A DNA stretch of 7,071 nt from UCB2 sp964475735 (GCA_964475735.1 CAYYYI010000136.1:1-7071); one strand, 5' to 3'. Positions 1-6,551 are shown, counted from the first letter of the stretch. Numbers and translations: made by a program. Notes: generated by a model not told the origin, from the letters alone.

Positions 1-291
1 CTGGAAGCTGCCGAACTCGCGGTCGAGCGCCAGGATCGTGGCGGCGTTGTGGATCGTGGCCTCGATCTTCCGGCGGTTGCGGATGATGCGTGTGTCGTTG
101 GTCAGCCGGTCGATGTCATCGGGTGAGAACCCGGCGATGGTTTCCGGGTCGAACCCGGCGAAGGCTTCCCGGAAGCCGGGCCACTTGGCCTCGACCACCT
201 TCCAGCTCATCCCCGATTCGAAGACGGCTTTGGAGAGCACTTCCAGGTAATCGGCCAGCTTCCCGGGTGTGATCTGCTCTGGCGGCTGCAT
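1..291 (-). CDS. Tag-like DNA-3-methyladenine glycosylase I family protein (3' part lies outside the window)
   Basis: Expected to excise alkylated bases, chiefly 3-methyladenine, at the start of base-excision repair. The 97 visible residues match the TAG core by eye: SGMSW (26-30) corresponds to AGLSW of E. coli Tag, followed by GFREAFAGFDP (near 40-50), DRLTND and IIRNRRKIEATIHNA (near 68-82). The frame is open to the window edge, so the C-terminal half, including the remaining zinc ligands, cannot be seen. The start is fixed because a TGA lies in frame at 307-309 and the ATG at 291 is the only ATG after it. The protein is odd: it begins only about 29 residues before the SW motif. It therefore lacks the N-terminal Cys and YHDxEWG segment of classical Tag, and an ungapped alignment puts Ala22 where E. 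coli Tag has Glu38, the base-recognition residue. Family assignment is solid; substrate is uncertain. It lies 48 bp after the RHH antitoxin gene and has a TACACT hexamer of its own upstream. Confidence 0.85.
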   Translation of the reverse strand, partial: MQPPEQITPGKLADYLEVLSKAVFESGMSWKVVEAKWPGFREAFAGFDPETIAGFSPDDIDRLTNDTRIIRNRRKIEATIHNAATILALDREFGSFQ

Positions 292-340
292 GGCGTCCAG
301 TGTAGGTCACGGTGCGGGCGCTGTGGCGGAGCAGGTACAT
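292..340 (-). other. Short intergenic stretch with a possible remnant of a toxin start
   Basis: The antitoxin stop (342-340) overlaps an ATG (340-338) as TGATG, the coupling usual between RHH antitoxins and a following PIN toxin. The frame opened by this ATG begins MYLL, the first residues of many PIN toxins (typically followed by DTNV). It then continues with no toxin-like sequence and runs out of frame into the glycosylase gene, ending at 116. Only the start seems to be left, or the match is chance; four residues are weak evidence. Confidence 0.2.
299..304 (-). promoter_or_regulatory. Candidate leaderless -10 element of the Tag-like gene
   Basis: On the minus strand TACACT fits the TANNNT form of a -10 hexamer and ends 7 nt before the ATG at 291, the spacing expected when transcription starts at or next to the start codon. 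No Shine-Dalgarno sequence precedes this ATG. No convincing -35 is visible. This is a pattern inference only. Confidence 0.35.
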
Positions 341-582
341 CAGGTGAGCGGCAGGCGTTCGCGCTGGCCGGGCCCGCCGCGGATGTCGCGCAGGATCTCG
401 TCGGGGGTGCGCTCGTCTTCCCCGGTTCCGAGGAGTTCGAACCAGGATTCGGGCAAGCGGGCGCGGAGGCGCTCTTCCAGGGCCTGGCGGACCCAGGCCG
501 GCCGGCTCATGCCGGCAGCCTGCGCGGCCCGGTCGAGGTCATGGGCGGTCTGGTCGTCGAGGTAGATTGTGAGCCGGGGCAT
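340..582 (-). CDS. Ribbon-helix-helix (CopG/VapB-like) antitoxin, no toxin beside it
   Basis: An 80-residue protein. Residues 1-42 form a classical ribbon-helix-helix unit: the beta strand PRLTIYLDD (2-10) that would enter the DNA major groove, helix A (11-23), the turn GMSRPAW (24-30) and helix B (31-42). The acidic tail (about 43-80, including PESWFELLG and TPDEILRDIR) resembles the toxin-wrapping tail of RHH antitoxins paired with PIN-domain (VapC) RNases. Such proteins dimerise, repress their own promoter and neutralise the toxin. A toxin gene would be expected immediately downstream, but only 48 bp separate this gene from the Tag-like gene. The ATG at 582 has no Shine-Dalgarno; a CATACT hexamer sits 6 nt upstream, suggesting a leaderless message. 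It is divergent from the HicB-like gene. It could also act as a stand-alone transcription repressor. Confidence 0.8.
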   Translation of the reverse strand: MPRLTIYLDDQTAHDLDRAAQAAGMSRPAWVRQALEERLRARLPESWFELLGTGEDERTPDEILRDIRGGPGQRERLPLT

Positions 583-588
583 GCTGCA

Positions 589-594
589 AGTATG
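589..594 (-). promoter_or_regulatory. Candidate leaderless -10 element of the RHH antitoxin gene
   Basis: Minus-strand CATACT matches four of six TATAAT positions and lies 6 nt before the ATG at 582. No ribosome binding site is visible, which suits a transcript starting at the start codon. No clear -35 box is seen. Tentative. Confidence 0.35.
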
Positions 595-637
595 GCCCAG
601 ATATGGCGGCGAGGGCGCGCAGAGCCGTGGTCCCGGG

Positions 638-657
638 ATGGGGTATCATTGCCCCAT
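638..657 (+). promoter_or_regulatory. Candidate operator: inverted repeat with -10 element over the hicB start
   Basis: ATGGGG (638-643) and CCCCAT (652-657) form perfect 6-bp arms around an 8-bp centre. The centre contains TATCAT (644-649), a good -10 hexamer ending 6 nt before the ATG at 656. The repeat covers both the likely start of transcription and the start codon, which is where an autorepressor would sit. The repeat is seen directly; the operator role and the leaderless start are inferred. Confidence 0.4.
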
Positions 658-874
658 GCAGCGAACCGTCCAGGCAGTCGTCCGGCCGGGGGATGAGTCG
701 GGCTACGTGGTTGAGTGTCCCGCGCTGAATGCGGTCACCCAGGGGGAGACCCTCGATGAGGTTGCCGCGAACCTGCGGGAGGTAGTCGCCCTGGCGTTAG
801 AGGGCGAGGACTTTGCCCCGGCGGGCATCGTGGTCCGGCCGGTTATCGTGATAACACCGCTCTACGCCGATTGA
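656..874 (+). CDS. HicB-family antitoxin-like protein, short form, no HicA beside it
   Basis: A 72-residue protein with the HicB-like partial RNase H fold: strand 1 (2-10), the GYVVECPAL segment (16-24), then TQGETLDEVAANLREVVALALEGED, the helix typical of HicB proteins. HicB proteins neutralise the small mRNA interferase HicA. This form has no C-terminal RHH or HTH DNA-binding domain, and there is no hicA on either side: a convergent gene follows and a divergent antitoxin precedes. The frame stays open upstream to 569, but the ATG at 656 is preferred. It begins exactly at the domain, has TATCAT 6 nt upstream, and the extra upstream residues look unlike protein. The gene is the only plus-strand gene here, and its last 13 bp overlap the end of the converging DUF6504-like gene. 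Solitary HicB-like proteins occur widely; the role of this one is unknown. Confidence 0.8.
   Translation: MQRTVQAVVRPGDESGYVVECPALNAVTQGETLDEVAANLREVVALALEGEDFAPAGIVVRPVIVITPLYAD
842..855. repeat. Short perfect palindrome near the hicB/DUF6504 convergent ends
   Basis: GTTATC and GATAAC are perfect 6-bp inverted arms separated by GT, inside the last codons of hicB and just before the convergent overlap at 862-874. The 2-nt centre is too small for a normal RNA hairpin and there is no T-tract, so an intrinsic terminator is unlikely; a protein-binding site or chance are the remaining options. Confidence 0.3.
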
Positions 875-1239
875 GACTGCCGCCGCCCGGAGCCTGATGC
901 CCGTGGCCCCTCGTACGTCTGCGCAAACCAGGCGTCCCGGGCCACAAGGTCGCGGTAGAGCGTCACGCGTCTGCCTCCTTCGAGTTCGGCCACGAAGTAG
1001 CGCCGCGCGATTTCGTCCCGCCACCACTCGTCGTCGATGCGCCAGGTGTCGTGGATGGCCACGACTGGTTTGAACACGCCCTTCCAGAGCACGGCCTTTG
1101 GTTCGCCGCGACTATTCGCTTCTACGGCTACGGGCGCGGGCTCGTTCAGAGGGTGAAGACGCTCTGCATTGCCCGCGGGTTCTTTCTTCACGGCCGGTAG
1201 GCCACGAGCGCCTGCTGCCGTTCGGGGATTCTTGACCAT
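862..1239 (-). CDS. DUF6504-like protein of the imuB unit
   Basis: A 125-residue protein of unknown biochemical function. Residues 1-45 are a low-complexity, probably disordered lead rich in Ala, Pro and charged residues. Residues 50-112 form a compact domain with the DUF6504 hallmarks: VLWKGVFKPV, then HDTWRIDDEWWRDE (63-76) and RYFVAELEGGRRVTLYRDL (80-98). From family knowledge, DUF6504 genes commonly sit next to or are fused with SOS Y-family polymerase (ImuB) genes. The frame is open upstream to 1374, but the ATG at 1239 is chosen because a strong GGAGGT ribosome site lies 6 nt before it. It overlaps the 3' end of the imuB-like gene by 52 bp, so the two are translationally linked and should share the SOS promoter. 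Its stop overlaps the converging hicB end by 13 bp. Domain assignment is from memory of the motif pattern, not a search. Confidence 0.72.
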   Translation of the reverse strand: MVKNPRTAAGARGLPAVKKEPAGNAERLHPLNEPAPVAVEANSRGEPKAVLWKGVFKPVVAIHDTWRIDDEWWRDEIARRYFVAELEGGRRVTLYRDLVARDAWFAQTYEGPRASGSGRRQSQSA

Positions 1240-2405
1240 GGTTGCACCTCCACGATGCGGTAGACCTGGGGCTCGCCCACGCGCGTGTTGAGCTGCTCGA
1301 TCGCCTCGGCCAGCTCCTTCTGGCGGCGCGGGCCGATGGGCCACAGGTTGGCCTGGTGGCCGTATTCGCTGCACAGCCCCGAAAGCGTGACGCCGATCGA
1401 AACGGCGGCCGCCGTCAACTGCAGCCGCTCCACCTTCCCCTTCACCACGAAGAGCATCCGCGCCGCGTCGGCGGTGGGTTCGCGGAAGACGAACCGGCGG
1501 GCCACGGTTTCGCCGTTTTCCAGCCCCAGCCGCCAGTCGAGCCGCCGCAGCGAATGGCCTCGAATCTCCGGCCGAGCGAGCGCCCGCTGCAACAGGGCGC
1601 GGGTGGCCACCACCAGCGATTCCGAAAGTGCGCTCGGCGCCGGGAGCTCAATCTCCACGGTCACCTGCACTTCTGATGGCTTCGGGACCACCGCGCTGTC
1701 GTCGCGGCCGTTAGCCAGGTTCCAGGCTCGGGCGCCATCGCGGCCAAATTGCGCCTGCATGGCCGAAAACGGCAACTCCGCCACCTGTCCCAGCCGTTCG
1801 AGCCCCAGGAGGCGCAGCCGCTGGTGCATCGCTCCCGGCACAGGGAGAACTTCGACGGGGAGAGGCGCGAGAAACGCGCGGGCGCTTTCGCCGGGGACCA
1901 GGATCGCGCGGGGGGCGGGCCCGGCGACCGCTATCGCCCCGGCGTGGGCCGTGAACACGGTATCGGCAGCGGCTAACTGCACCGGCAAACGGCAGGTGAG
2001 CGTCACCGCCTCGTGCAGGTCGTGCAGATACGCTTCGTCGCCAAGCCCAGACATCCGCGCCAGGCCGCGAATGTCGAAGTGCGCGTGCCCCGGCGCAATC
2101 GCCTCGACCGCCGGGCTGTGCAGGCGGAGGACATCGAGGATCGCTTCAGCTTCGGCGGCGATGTGCGACTCCTGCAAGGGCAGGAAGACAGCCTTCGGGC
2201 AAAGGGCGAGGGCACGCGGGAGGGGCATGCCGGTGACGACGCCCCCCTCCGCCGCCTCGCGCGAGCAGGCGGTCACCTGCGCATGCTCGCCGGGCGAACC
2301 GCCGATGACCACCGGCCGCGTGCGCAGGCGGGGGTCGTCGCGCCGGGCCAGCGCTACCGGAAAGCCGGGGATGACCAGGCAGGCCACGTCCATCGGACCT
2401 GCCAT
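1188..2405 (-). CDS. imuB: ImuB-type inactive Y-family DNA polymerase homologue
   Basis: A 405-residue Y-family relative. The fold is followed by motifs: residues 8-36 align with the palm start (RRDDPRLRTRPVVIGG), 42-72 with fingers (CSREAAEGGVVTGMPLPRAL), 100-118 with the second palm motif, and 250-330 with the little finger. Catalytic acids are missing: VIPGF (11-15) replaces the VDxD motif, and APGHAHFD (104-111) replaces SIDEAYLD. It should therefore not polymerise, as is known for ImuB, the hub that links the clamp, ImuA and DnaE2 in SOS mutagenesis. The tail has QANLWP (351-356), similar to the QLPLWG clamp-binding motif of mycobacterial ImuB, followed by an ImuB-like C-terminus ending in PERQQALVAY. 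A LexA-type box lies just upstream. Start: ATG 2405, without a clear ribosome site; ATG 2393 (Met5), preceded by CAGG, is an alternative. No imuA or dnaE2 is adjacent. Confidence 0.85.
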   Translation of the reverse strand: MAGPMDVACLVIPGFPVALARRDDPRLRTRPVVIGGSPGEHAQVTACSREAAEGGVVTGMPLPRALALCPKAVFLPLQESHIAAEAEAILDVLRLHSPAVEAIAPGHAHFDIRGLARMSGLGDEAYLHDLHEAVTLTCRLPVQLAAADTVFTAHAGAIAVAGPAPRAILVPGESARAFLAPLPVEVLPVPGAMHQRLRLLGLERLGQVAELPFSAMQAQFGRDGARAWNLANGRDDSAVVPKPSEVQVTVEIELPAPSALSESLVVATRALLQRALARPEIRGHSLRRLDWRLGLENGETVARRFVFREPTADAARMLFVVKGKVERLQLTAAAVSIGVTLSGLCSEYGHQANLWPIGPRRQKELAEAIEQLNTRVGEPQVYRIVEVQPWSRIPERQQALVAYRP

Positions 2406-2408
2406 GAT

Positions 2409-2422
2409 AGAACAAATGTTCG
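2409..2422 (-). promoter_or_regulatory. LexA (SOS) box of the imuB-like gene
   Basis: Minus-strand CGAACATTTGTTCT contains the perfect dyad GAAC-N4-GTTC of the Gram-positive, actinobacterial and Chloroflexota LexA box (consensus near CGAACnnnnGTTCG). The dyad ends 4 bp before the ATG at 2405, so LexA bound here would cover the start of transcription or translation. Position next to a mutagenesis gene makes function very likely. No other GAAC-N4-GTTC was noticed elsewhere in the window. Confidence 0.85.
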
Positions 2423-2460
2423 ACGAAAACTACACCCGGGCGTGAACTTTCGTGCGCGCC

Positions 2461-3333
2461 TCAGGCGACCATGTGGACGCCGGCCGGCTCCTGCTTGATC
2501 TGGGCCATGAGCGTGTCGACCTGCTTCAGGACCTGGGCCACTTCGGCGCCGGGCGTCTCCATGGTGCCAGGCGCACCAGGTACCACGTAGCCGGGGAGAA
2601 TGCCATTGGAGACACAGAACCGGTCTGCTTCGGCGACCACGGAAGCGAGGGTGGGCTGACCGTCTTCTGTCGCTTCCTCGTGGTGCTGGCTGATGGCGGC
2701 GCAGATATCGGCCGGGAGATTCCACTCTTCGGCGAGGAGGCCGCCAAGTTCGGCGTGGTCGTAGCCGAGTTGCTCGCGCTCAACGTCTTCGATGCTGCGG
2801 CTGCTGCGGATCGCCTCGGCGATGGCCTGGTCGAGGCCGGCGGGGTCGGCGTGGAACATGGCCATGCGGCCGATGTTGTGGAGCACGCCCGCCGTGAAGG
2901 CGCTCGGCACGTCAAGGCGGCGGGTGCGGCCTGCGAGCTCGCTTGCCCGGAAGGCAACGGCGAGCGAGTGCCGCCAGAAGGCGTCGATCCGGAAGAGGGC
3001 GTGGAGCGTATCGGCCGGGTAGGCGCCTGTTATCGCCGTGCTGATGGCGATGTTGCGAGCCTGGACGAAGCCAAGCACGACCAGGGATTCCTGGACGGAA
3101 GTGACTTCGCGTGAGCGGCGGTAGGCTGCCGAGTTGGCCACCCGCAGCATCCGGGCGCTCAGCGCAGGGTCGGCCGAGACCACCAGCGCAAGCTGCGCCG
3201 CCGAGGACTTCGGGTCCTGCGCGACCTGCATCACGCGCAGCGCGACGGCCGGCAGAGGCGGGAGCGCGTTCACGGTGCGAAGGATTTCGTCCCGGGTAAG
3301 CGCGGAACCGTTCGAATGCGCTGGTTTGGGCAT
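2461..3333 (-). CDS. Stand-alone HDOD domain protein
   Basis: A 290-residue soluble protein made almost entirely of an HDOD domain (about 12-225), a catalytically inactive relative of HD phosphohydrolases used as a signalling or scaffold module. Marks of the family are LPPLPAVALRVMQVAQDP (24-41), SADPALSARMLRVANSAAY (53-71), the VQESLVVLG helix (80-88), H122, LHNIGRMAMF (151-160), GYDHAELGGLLAEEWNLP (190-207) and HH (217-218). The HD pair is His152-Asn153, so metal-dependent phosphodiesterase action is unlikely. The last 40 residues hold a short Pro/Gly linker and a helix (about 263-281). No receiver, CheW or GGDEF domain is attached. The ATG at 3333 has AAGGAA 6 nt upstream. It lies 112 bp after the carboxyltransferase and 55 bp before imuB, which has its own SOS site. 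Input signal and partner are unknown. Confidence 0.88.
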   Translation of the reverse strand: MPKPAHSNGSALTRDEILRTVNALPPLPAVALRVMQVAQDPKSSAAQLALVVSADPALSARMLRVANSAAYRRSREVTSVQESLVVLGFVQARNIAISTAITGAYPADTLHALFRIDAFWRHSLAVAFRASELAGRTRRLDVPSAFTAGVLHNIGRMAMFHADPAGLDQAIAEAIRSSRSIEDVEREQLGYDHAELGGLLAEEWNLPADICAAISQHHEEATEDGQPTLASVVAEADRFCVSNGILPGYVVPGAPGTMETPGAEVAQVLKQVDTLMAQIKQEPAGVHMVA

Positions 3334-3445
3334 CTAGGCTTCCTTGGACAGCGATTCCTGAATACCCATGGTGAGCGCCAGTGGAGTCCCCTTCGATAGG
3401 GGATAGCCCTAGCTTGCCCGCCGGCAGCCCCGAGACAGCCTCCCG

Positions 3446-4996
<1,551 letters not shown>

Positions 4997-5170
4997 GATG
5001 GATACCTCGTGGCCCCTGCGTGTCGTGCGGGGCGTGCTGCCGCGGCGAAAAGAACCCGGCCTCGCGGTGGCGGTGGCCGGGTGAGCGGGGCGCGCGGTGC
5101 CCGCATCCTAGCATCGGATGAGCTTGGAAACTACGAAGAACGGGCTTTTCCGGCAGAGAGGGCGTGGATG
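4997..5170. other. 174-bp intergenic region before the carboxyltransferase
   Basis: Besides the hairpin at 5048-5082 and the GAGG ribosome site, it holds a minus-strand TAGGAT hexamer (5105-5110) that could be a -10 box upstream of the hairpin, with no good -35, and a 5-bp dyad CATCC/GGATG around 5104-5119. No open frame here looks like a protein. Confidence 0.4.
5048..5082 (-). terminator. Rho-independent terminator or leader attenuator ahead of the carboxyltransferase
   Basis: ACCCGGCC (5054-5061) and GGCCGGGT (5075-5082) are perfect 8-bp inverted arms with a 13-nt loop. Read on the minus strand, the second arm is followed at once by TCTTTT. The shape fits an intrinsic terminator for the unit ending at 5171. 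Since it lies about 50 bp before the GTG at 4996, leaving little room for a separate promoter, it could instead attenuate carboxyltransferase expression. Confidence 0.65.
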
Positions 5171-5494
5171 TCAGAGGGAGTATTCGGCGAGGATGCGGGG
5201 GAGCTCGGTGGGGAGAGCCCCCCGCCTGAAGACCCCGGCGATGCCGTGCGCCCGTGCGCCGGTGAACACCTCCACGCGCTCGTGGGGAGCGAAGATCACT
5301 GTCCGGAGCGGGTCAAATGCTCGGGCCATTTCGACGATGTCGACGGCCGTGGACACGAAGTCCGCGATCAGGAGGTCAGGTGCGCCGACTGAGGCGAGCG
5401 TCTCGGCCTGGCGGGCGGTGTGGCCCATTGCCCCGGCCACGCCTTCGACGGCCGCGAAGAACATGAGGTCGCGGGAGAGCACGCAAACATCCAT
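5171..5494 (-). CDS. Degenerate CheY-like receiver protein
   Basis: A 107-residue protein with the alternating strand/helix order of a receiver domain. Strand 1 is VCVL (3-6), strand 3 is DLLIADF (40-46) with Asp45 at the phospho-acceptor position, strand 4 is RTVIFAP (64-70), and strand 5 is AGVFRRGAL (86-94). The acidic pair after strand 1 is replaced by Ser7-Arg8 with only Asp9 left, the Thr/Ser after strand 4 is Ala69, and the usual Lys after strand 5 is Arg90/91. The Mg-dependent phosphorylation site therefore looks broken. It is probably a pseudo-receiver used for protein contact or a non-phosphate signal, but the family assignment rests on pattern only. The ATG at 5494 has AAGG about 8 nt upstream. 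It follows the Nudix gene by 41 bp and precedes the hairpin at 5048-5082, so it is likely the last gene of that unit. Confidence 0.6.
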   Translation of the reverse strand: MDVCVLSRDLMFFAAVEGVAGAMGHTARQAETLASVGAPDLLIADFVSTAVDIVEMARAFDPLRTVIFAPHERVEVFTGARAHGIAGVFRRGALPTELPRILAEYSL

Positions 5495-5535
5495 ACGAAA
5501 ACCTTAGCACGGGCTGGCGCTTCGTCACGGTGCGG

Positions 5536-6105
5536 TCAGCGTTCGGCGGCTGCGACCAGGTCGAGGAAGTTGGTGAGCATGCGCGCCGTAGCGCCCCAAA
5601 TGAGGTCATCCTGGAACCGGTACGAGGGGAGGATGATCTCCCTGCCATTGATGACACGCCGGTCGGGGACGAGGGTCTCTGGATGGCGCAGGTGGTCGAG
5701 CCCCACTTCGAGCAGGTAGGCTACTTCATCGTGGCTAAAGCGCCATTCGTAGGGGTACCGCTGCAGCCAGCCCACGTACGGCGTGACGCGGAACCTCGTG
5801 AGGGTGAGGATGTCATCCAGTTGCCCGAGGACTTCGACGTCGCCGGGAGCGACACCGATTTCCTCGTGGGTCTCGCGCAGCGCGGTATGGACCAGGCCGG
5901 GGTCTCCCGCGTCGGCCATGCCGCCGGGGAAGCTGACCTGGCCCTTGTGCGTGTCCACACGCTCGGTCCGCTTCTGGAAGACGACGTGCACGCGGCTCTG
6001 GTGCTCGTAGAGCAGCACCATGACGGCCGCAAGGGGCATGCCCGCTTCGGCCTCGATGGGCTGCGGCTCATAGGCCGCCAGCGCCGCGCGTAGCGCGTCT
6101 CTCAT
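5536..6105 (-). CDS. CoA-type Nudix hydrolase (NudL/UPF0035-like)
   Basis: A 189-residue Nudix protein predicted to cleave CoA and acyl-CoA to phosphopantetheine products and 3',5'-ADP. Visible marks are the CoA-Nudix signature KRTERVDTHKGQVSFPGG (45-62) and the Nudix box. The box runs from Gly62 through RETHEEIG (77-84) and includes the metal ligands Glu78, Glu81 and Glu82. The end IWGATARMLTNFL (169-181) is also usual in this subfamily. The box carries one extra residue before RE compared with the canonical G-x5-E-x7-REUxEExGU, which is normal for NudL-type enzymes. The frame is open to 6159, but the start is set at ATG 6105 because it forms an ATGA overlap with the stop of the upstream gene, like the next junction up. 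It has no ribosome site of its own, so translation probably depends on reinitiation. Length fits the family. Confidence 0.88.
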   Translation of the reverse strand: MRDALRAALAAYEPQPIEAEAGMPLAAVMVLLYEHQSRVHVVFQKRTERVDTHKGQVSFPGGMADAGDPGLVHTALRETHEEIGVAPGDVEVLGQLDDILTLTRFRVTPYVGWLQRYPYEWRFSHDEVAYLLEVGLDHLRHPETLVPDRRVINGREIILPSYRFQDDLIWGATARMLTNFLDLVAAAER

Positions 6106-6551
6106 GCGAGGCCGCTGGCCAGGTGTCTCCGGCGGGTGGACTCCTTCAACTCGTCCCATATACGTTCGTTCAGGTTGGCGGCGTCGTTGCCGGGCGCCGC
6201 CTCGACAGCCGCGTGGACGTCGATCAGCAGCGCACGCAGGCGGTCGTTCACAGTCTGGAGGGCCGAAACGTGGAAGTCGTGCTCGCTTGGGTCGGCGATT
6301 TCGGCATCGATGCGAGAGCGGATGGTGGGGTCAGTCATCATGCCGCGGGCATGGGCCAAGAGCGCGCGAATGGCGCGGTTCTCTTCGACCAGGCGGGAGG
6401 CGGCGCGGTCGAACTCCTGGGCGACCATGGAGAGGAGCGCGGCCGAGAGCGTCAGGGTCTGGCCCGCGATGGGCGTCCGCACCTCGGGCATGATCTGCAT
6501 GATCAGCTGCCCGGCGATTCCGAACAGGACCTTGGGCGTATCGGGCCTCAT
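6102..6551 (-). CDS. Small DUF6285-like protein coupled to a phosphotransferase
   Basis: A 149-residue, mostly helical soluble protein without signal peptide or membrane segment. It begins MRPDTPKVLFGIAGQL and has a helix about 33-70 with a conserved-looking AQEFDRAASRLVEENRAIRALL, a linker (71-90), a helix about 93-119 and a final amphipathic helix with LNERIWDELKEST (127-139). The opening MRPD, the size, and the place directly after an APH-type phosphotransferase fit DUF6285, a family of unknown function found beside phosphotransferase and acyl-CoA dehydrogenase genes. I make that link from memory and hold it loosely. The ATG at 6551 overlaps the upstream stop as ATGA and has a strong GGAGG site 5 nt before it. 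Its own stop overlaps the Nudix start in the same way. No catalytic motif is visible; it may be a partner of the kinase. Confidence 0.6.
   Translation of the reverse strand: MRPDTPKVLFGIAGQLIMQIMPEVRTPIAGQTLTLSAALLSMVAQEFDRAASRLVEENRAIRALLAHARGMMTDPTIRSRIDAEIADPSEHDFHVSALQTVNDRLRALLIDVHAAVEAAPGNDAANLNERIWDELKESTRRRHLASGLA

Noticed and set aside
437..444. GTTCGAAC as a second SOS box
   Set aside because: The halves are in the wrong order and without the 4-bp spacer of GAAC-N4-GTTC; it lies inside antitoxin coding sequence.
569..655. N-terminal extension of the HicB-like protein from 569
   Set aside because: The added residues have no HicB similarity, and a good -10 box and dyad lie just before the ATG at 656.
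1285..2445. A 386-codon plus-strand open frame opposite the imuB-like gene
   Set aside because: Ser/Arg/Ala-rich antisense shadow of a gene with clear Y-family motifs; no recognisable domain.
2452..3114. A 220-codon plus-strand open frame opposite the HDOD gene
   Set aside because: Shadow of the HDOD coding frame; no motifs and no ribosome site.
3306..3314. GAAC-C-GTTC as an SOS box at the HDOD start
   Set aside because: Only 1 bp between half-sites instead of 4; lies within the HDOD codons.
3387..3403. TCCCC/GGGGA hairpin between the carboxyltransferase and HDOD genes as a terminator
   Set aside because: Only 5 bp of stem with a 7-nt loop and no T-tract on the minus strand.
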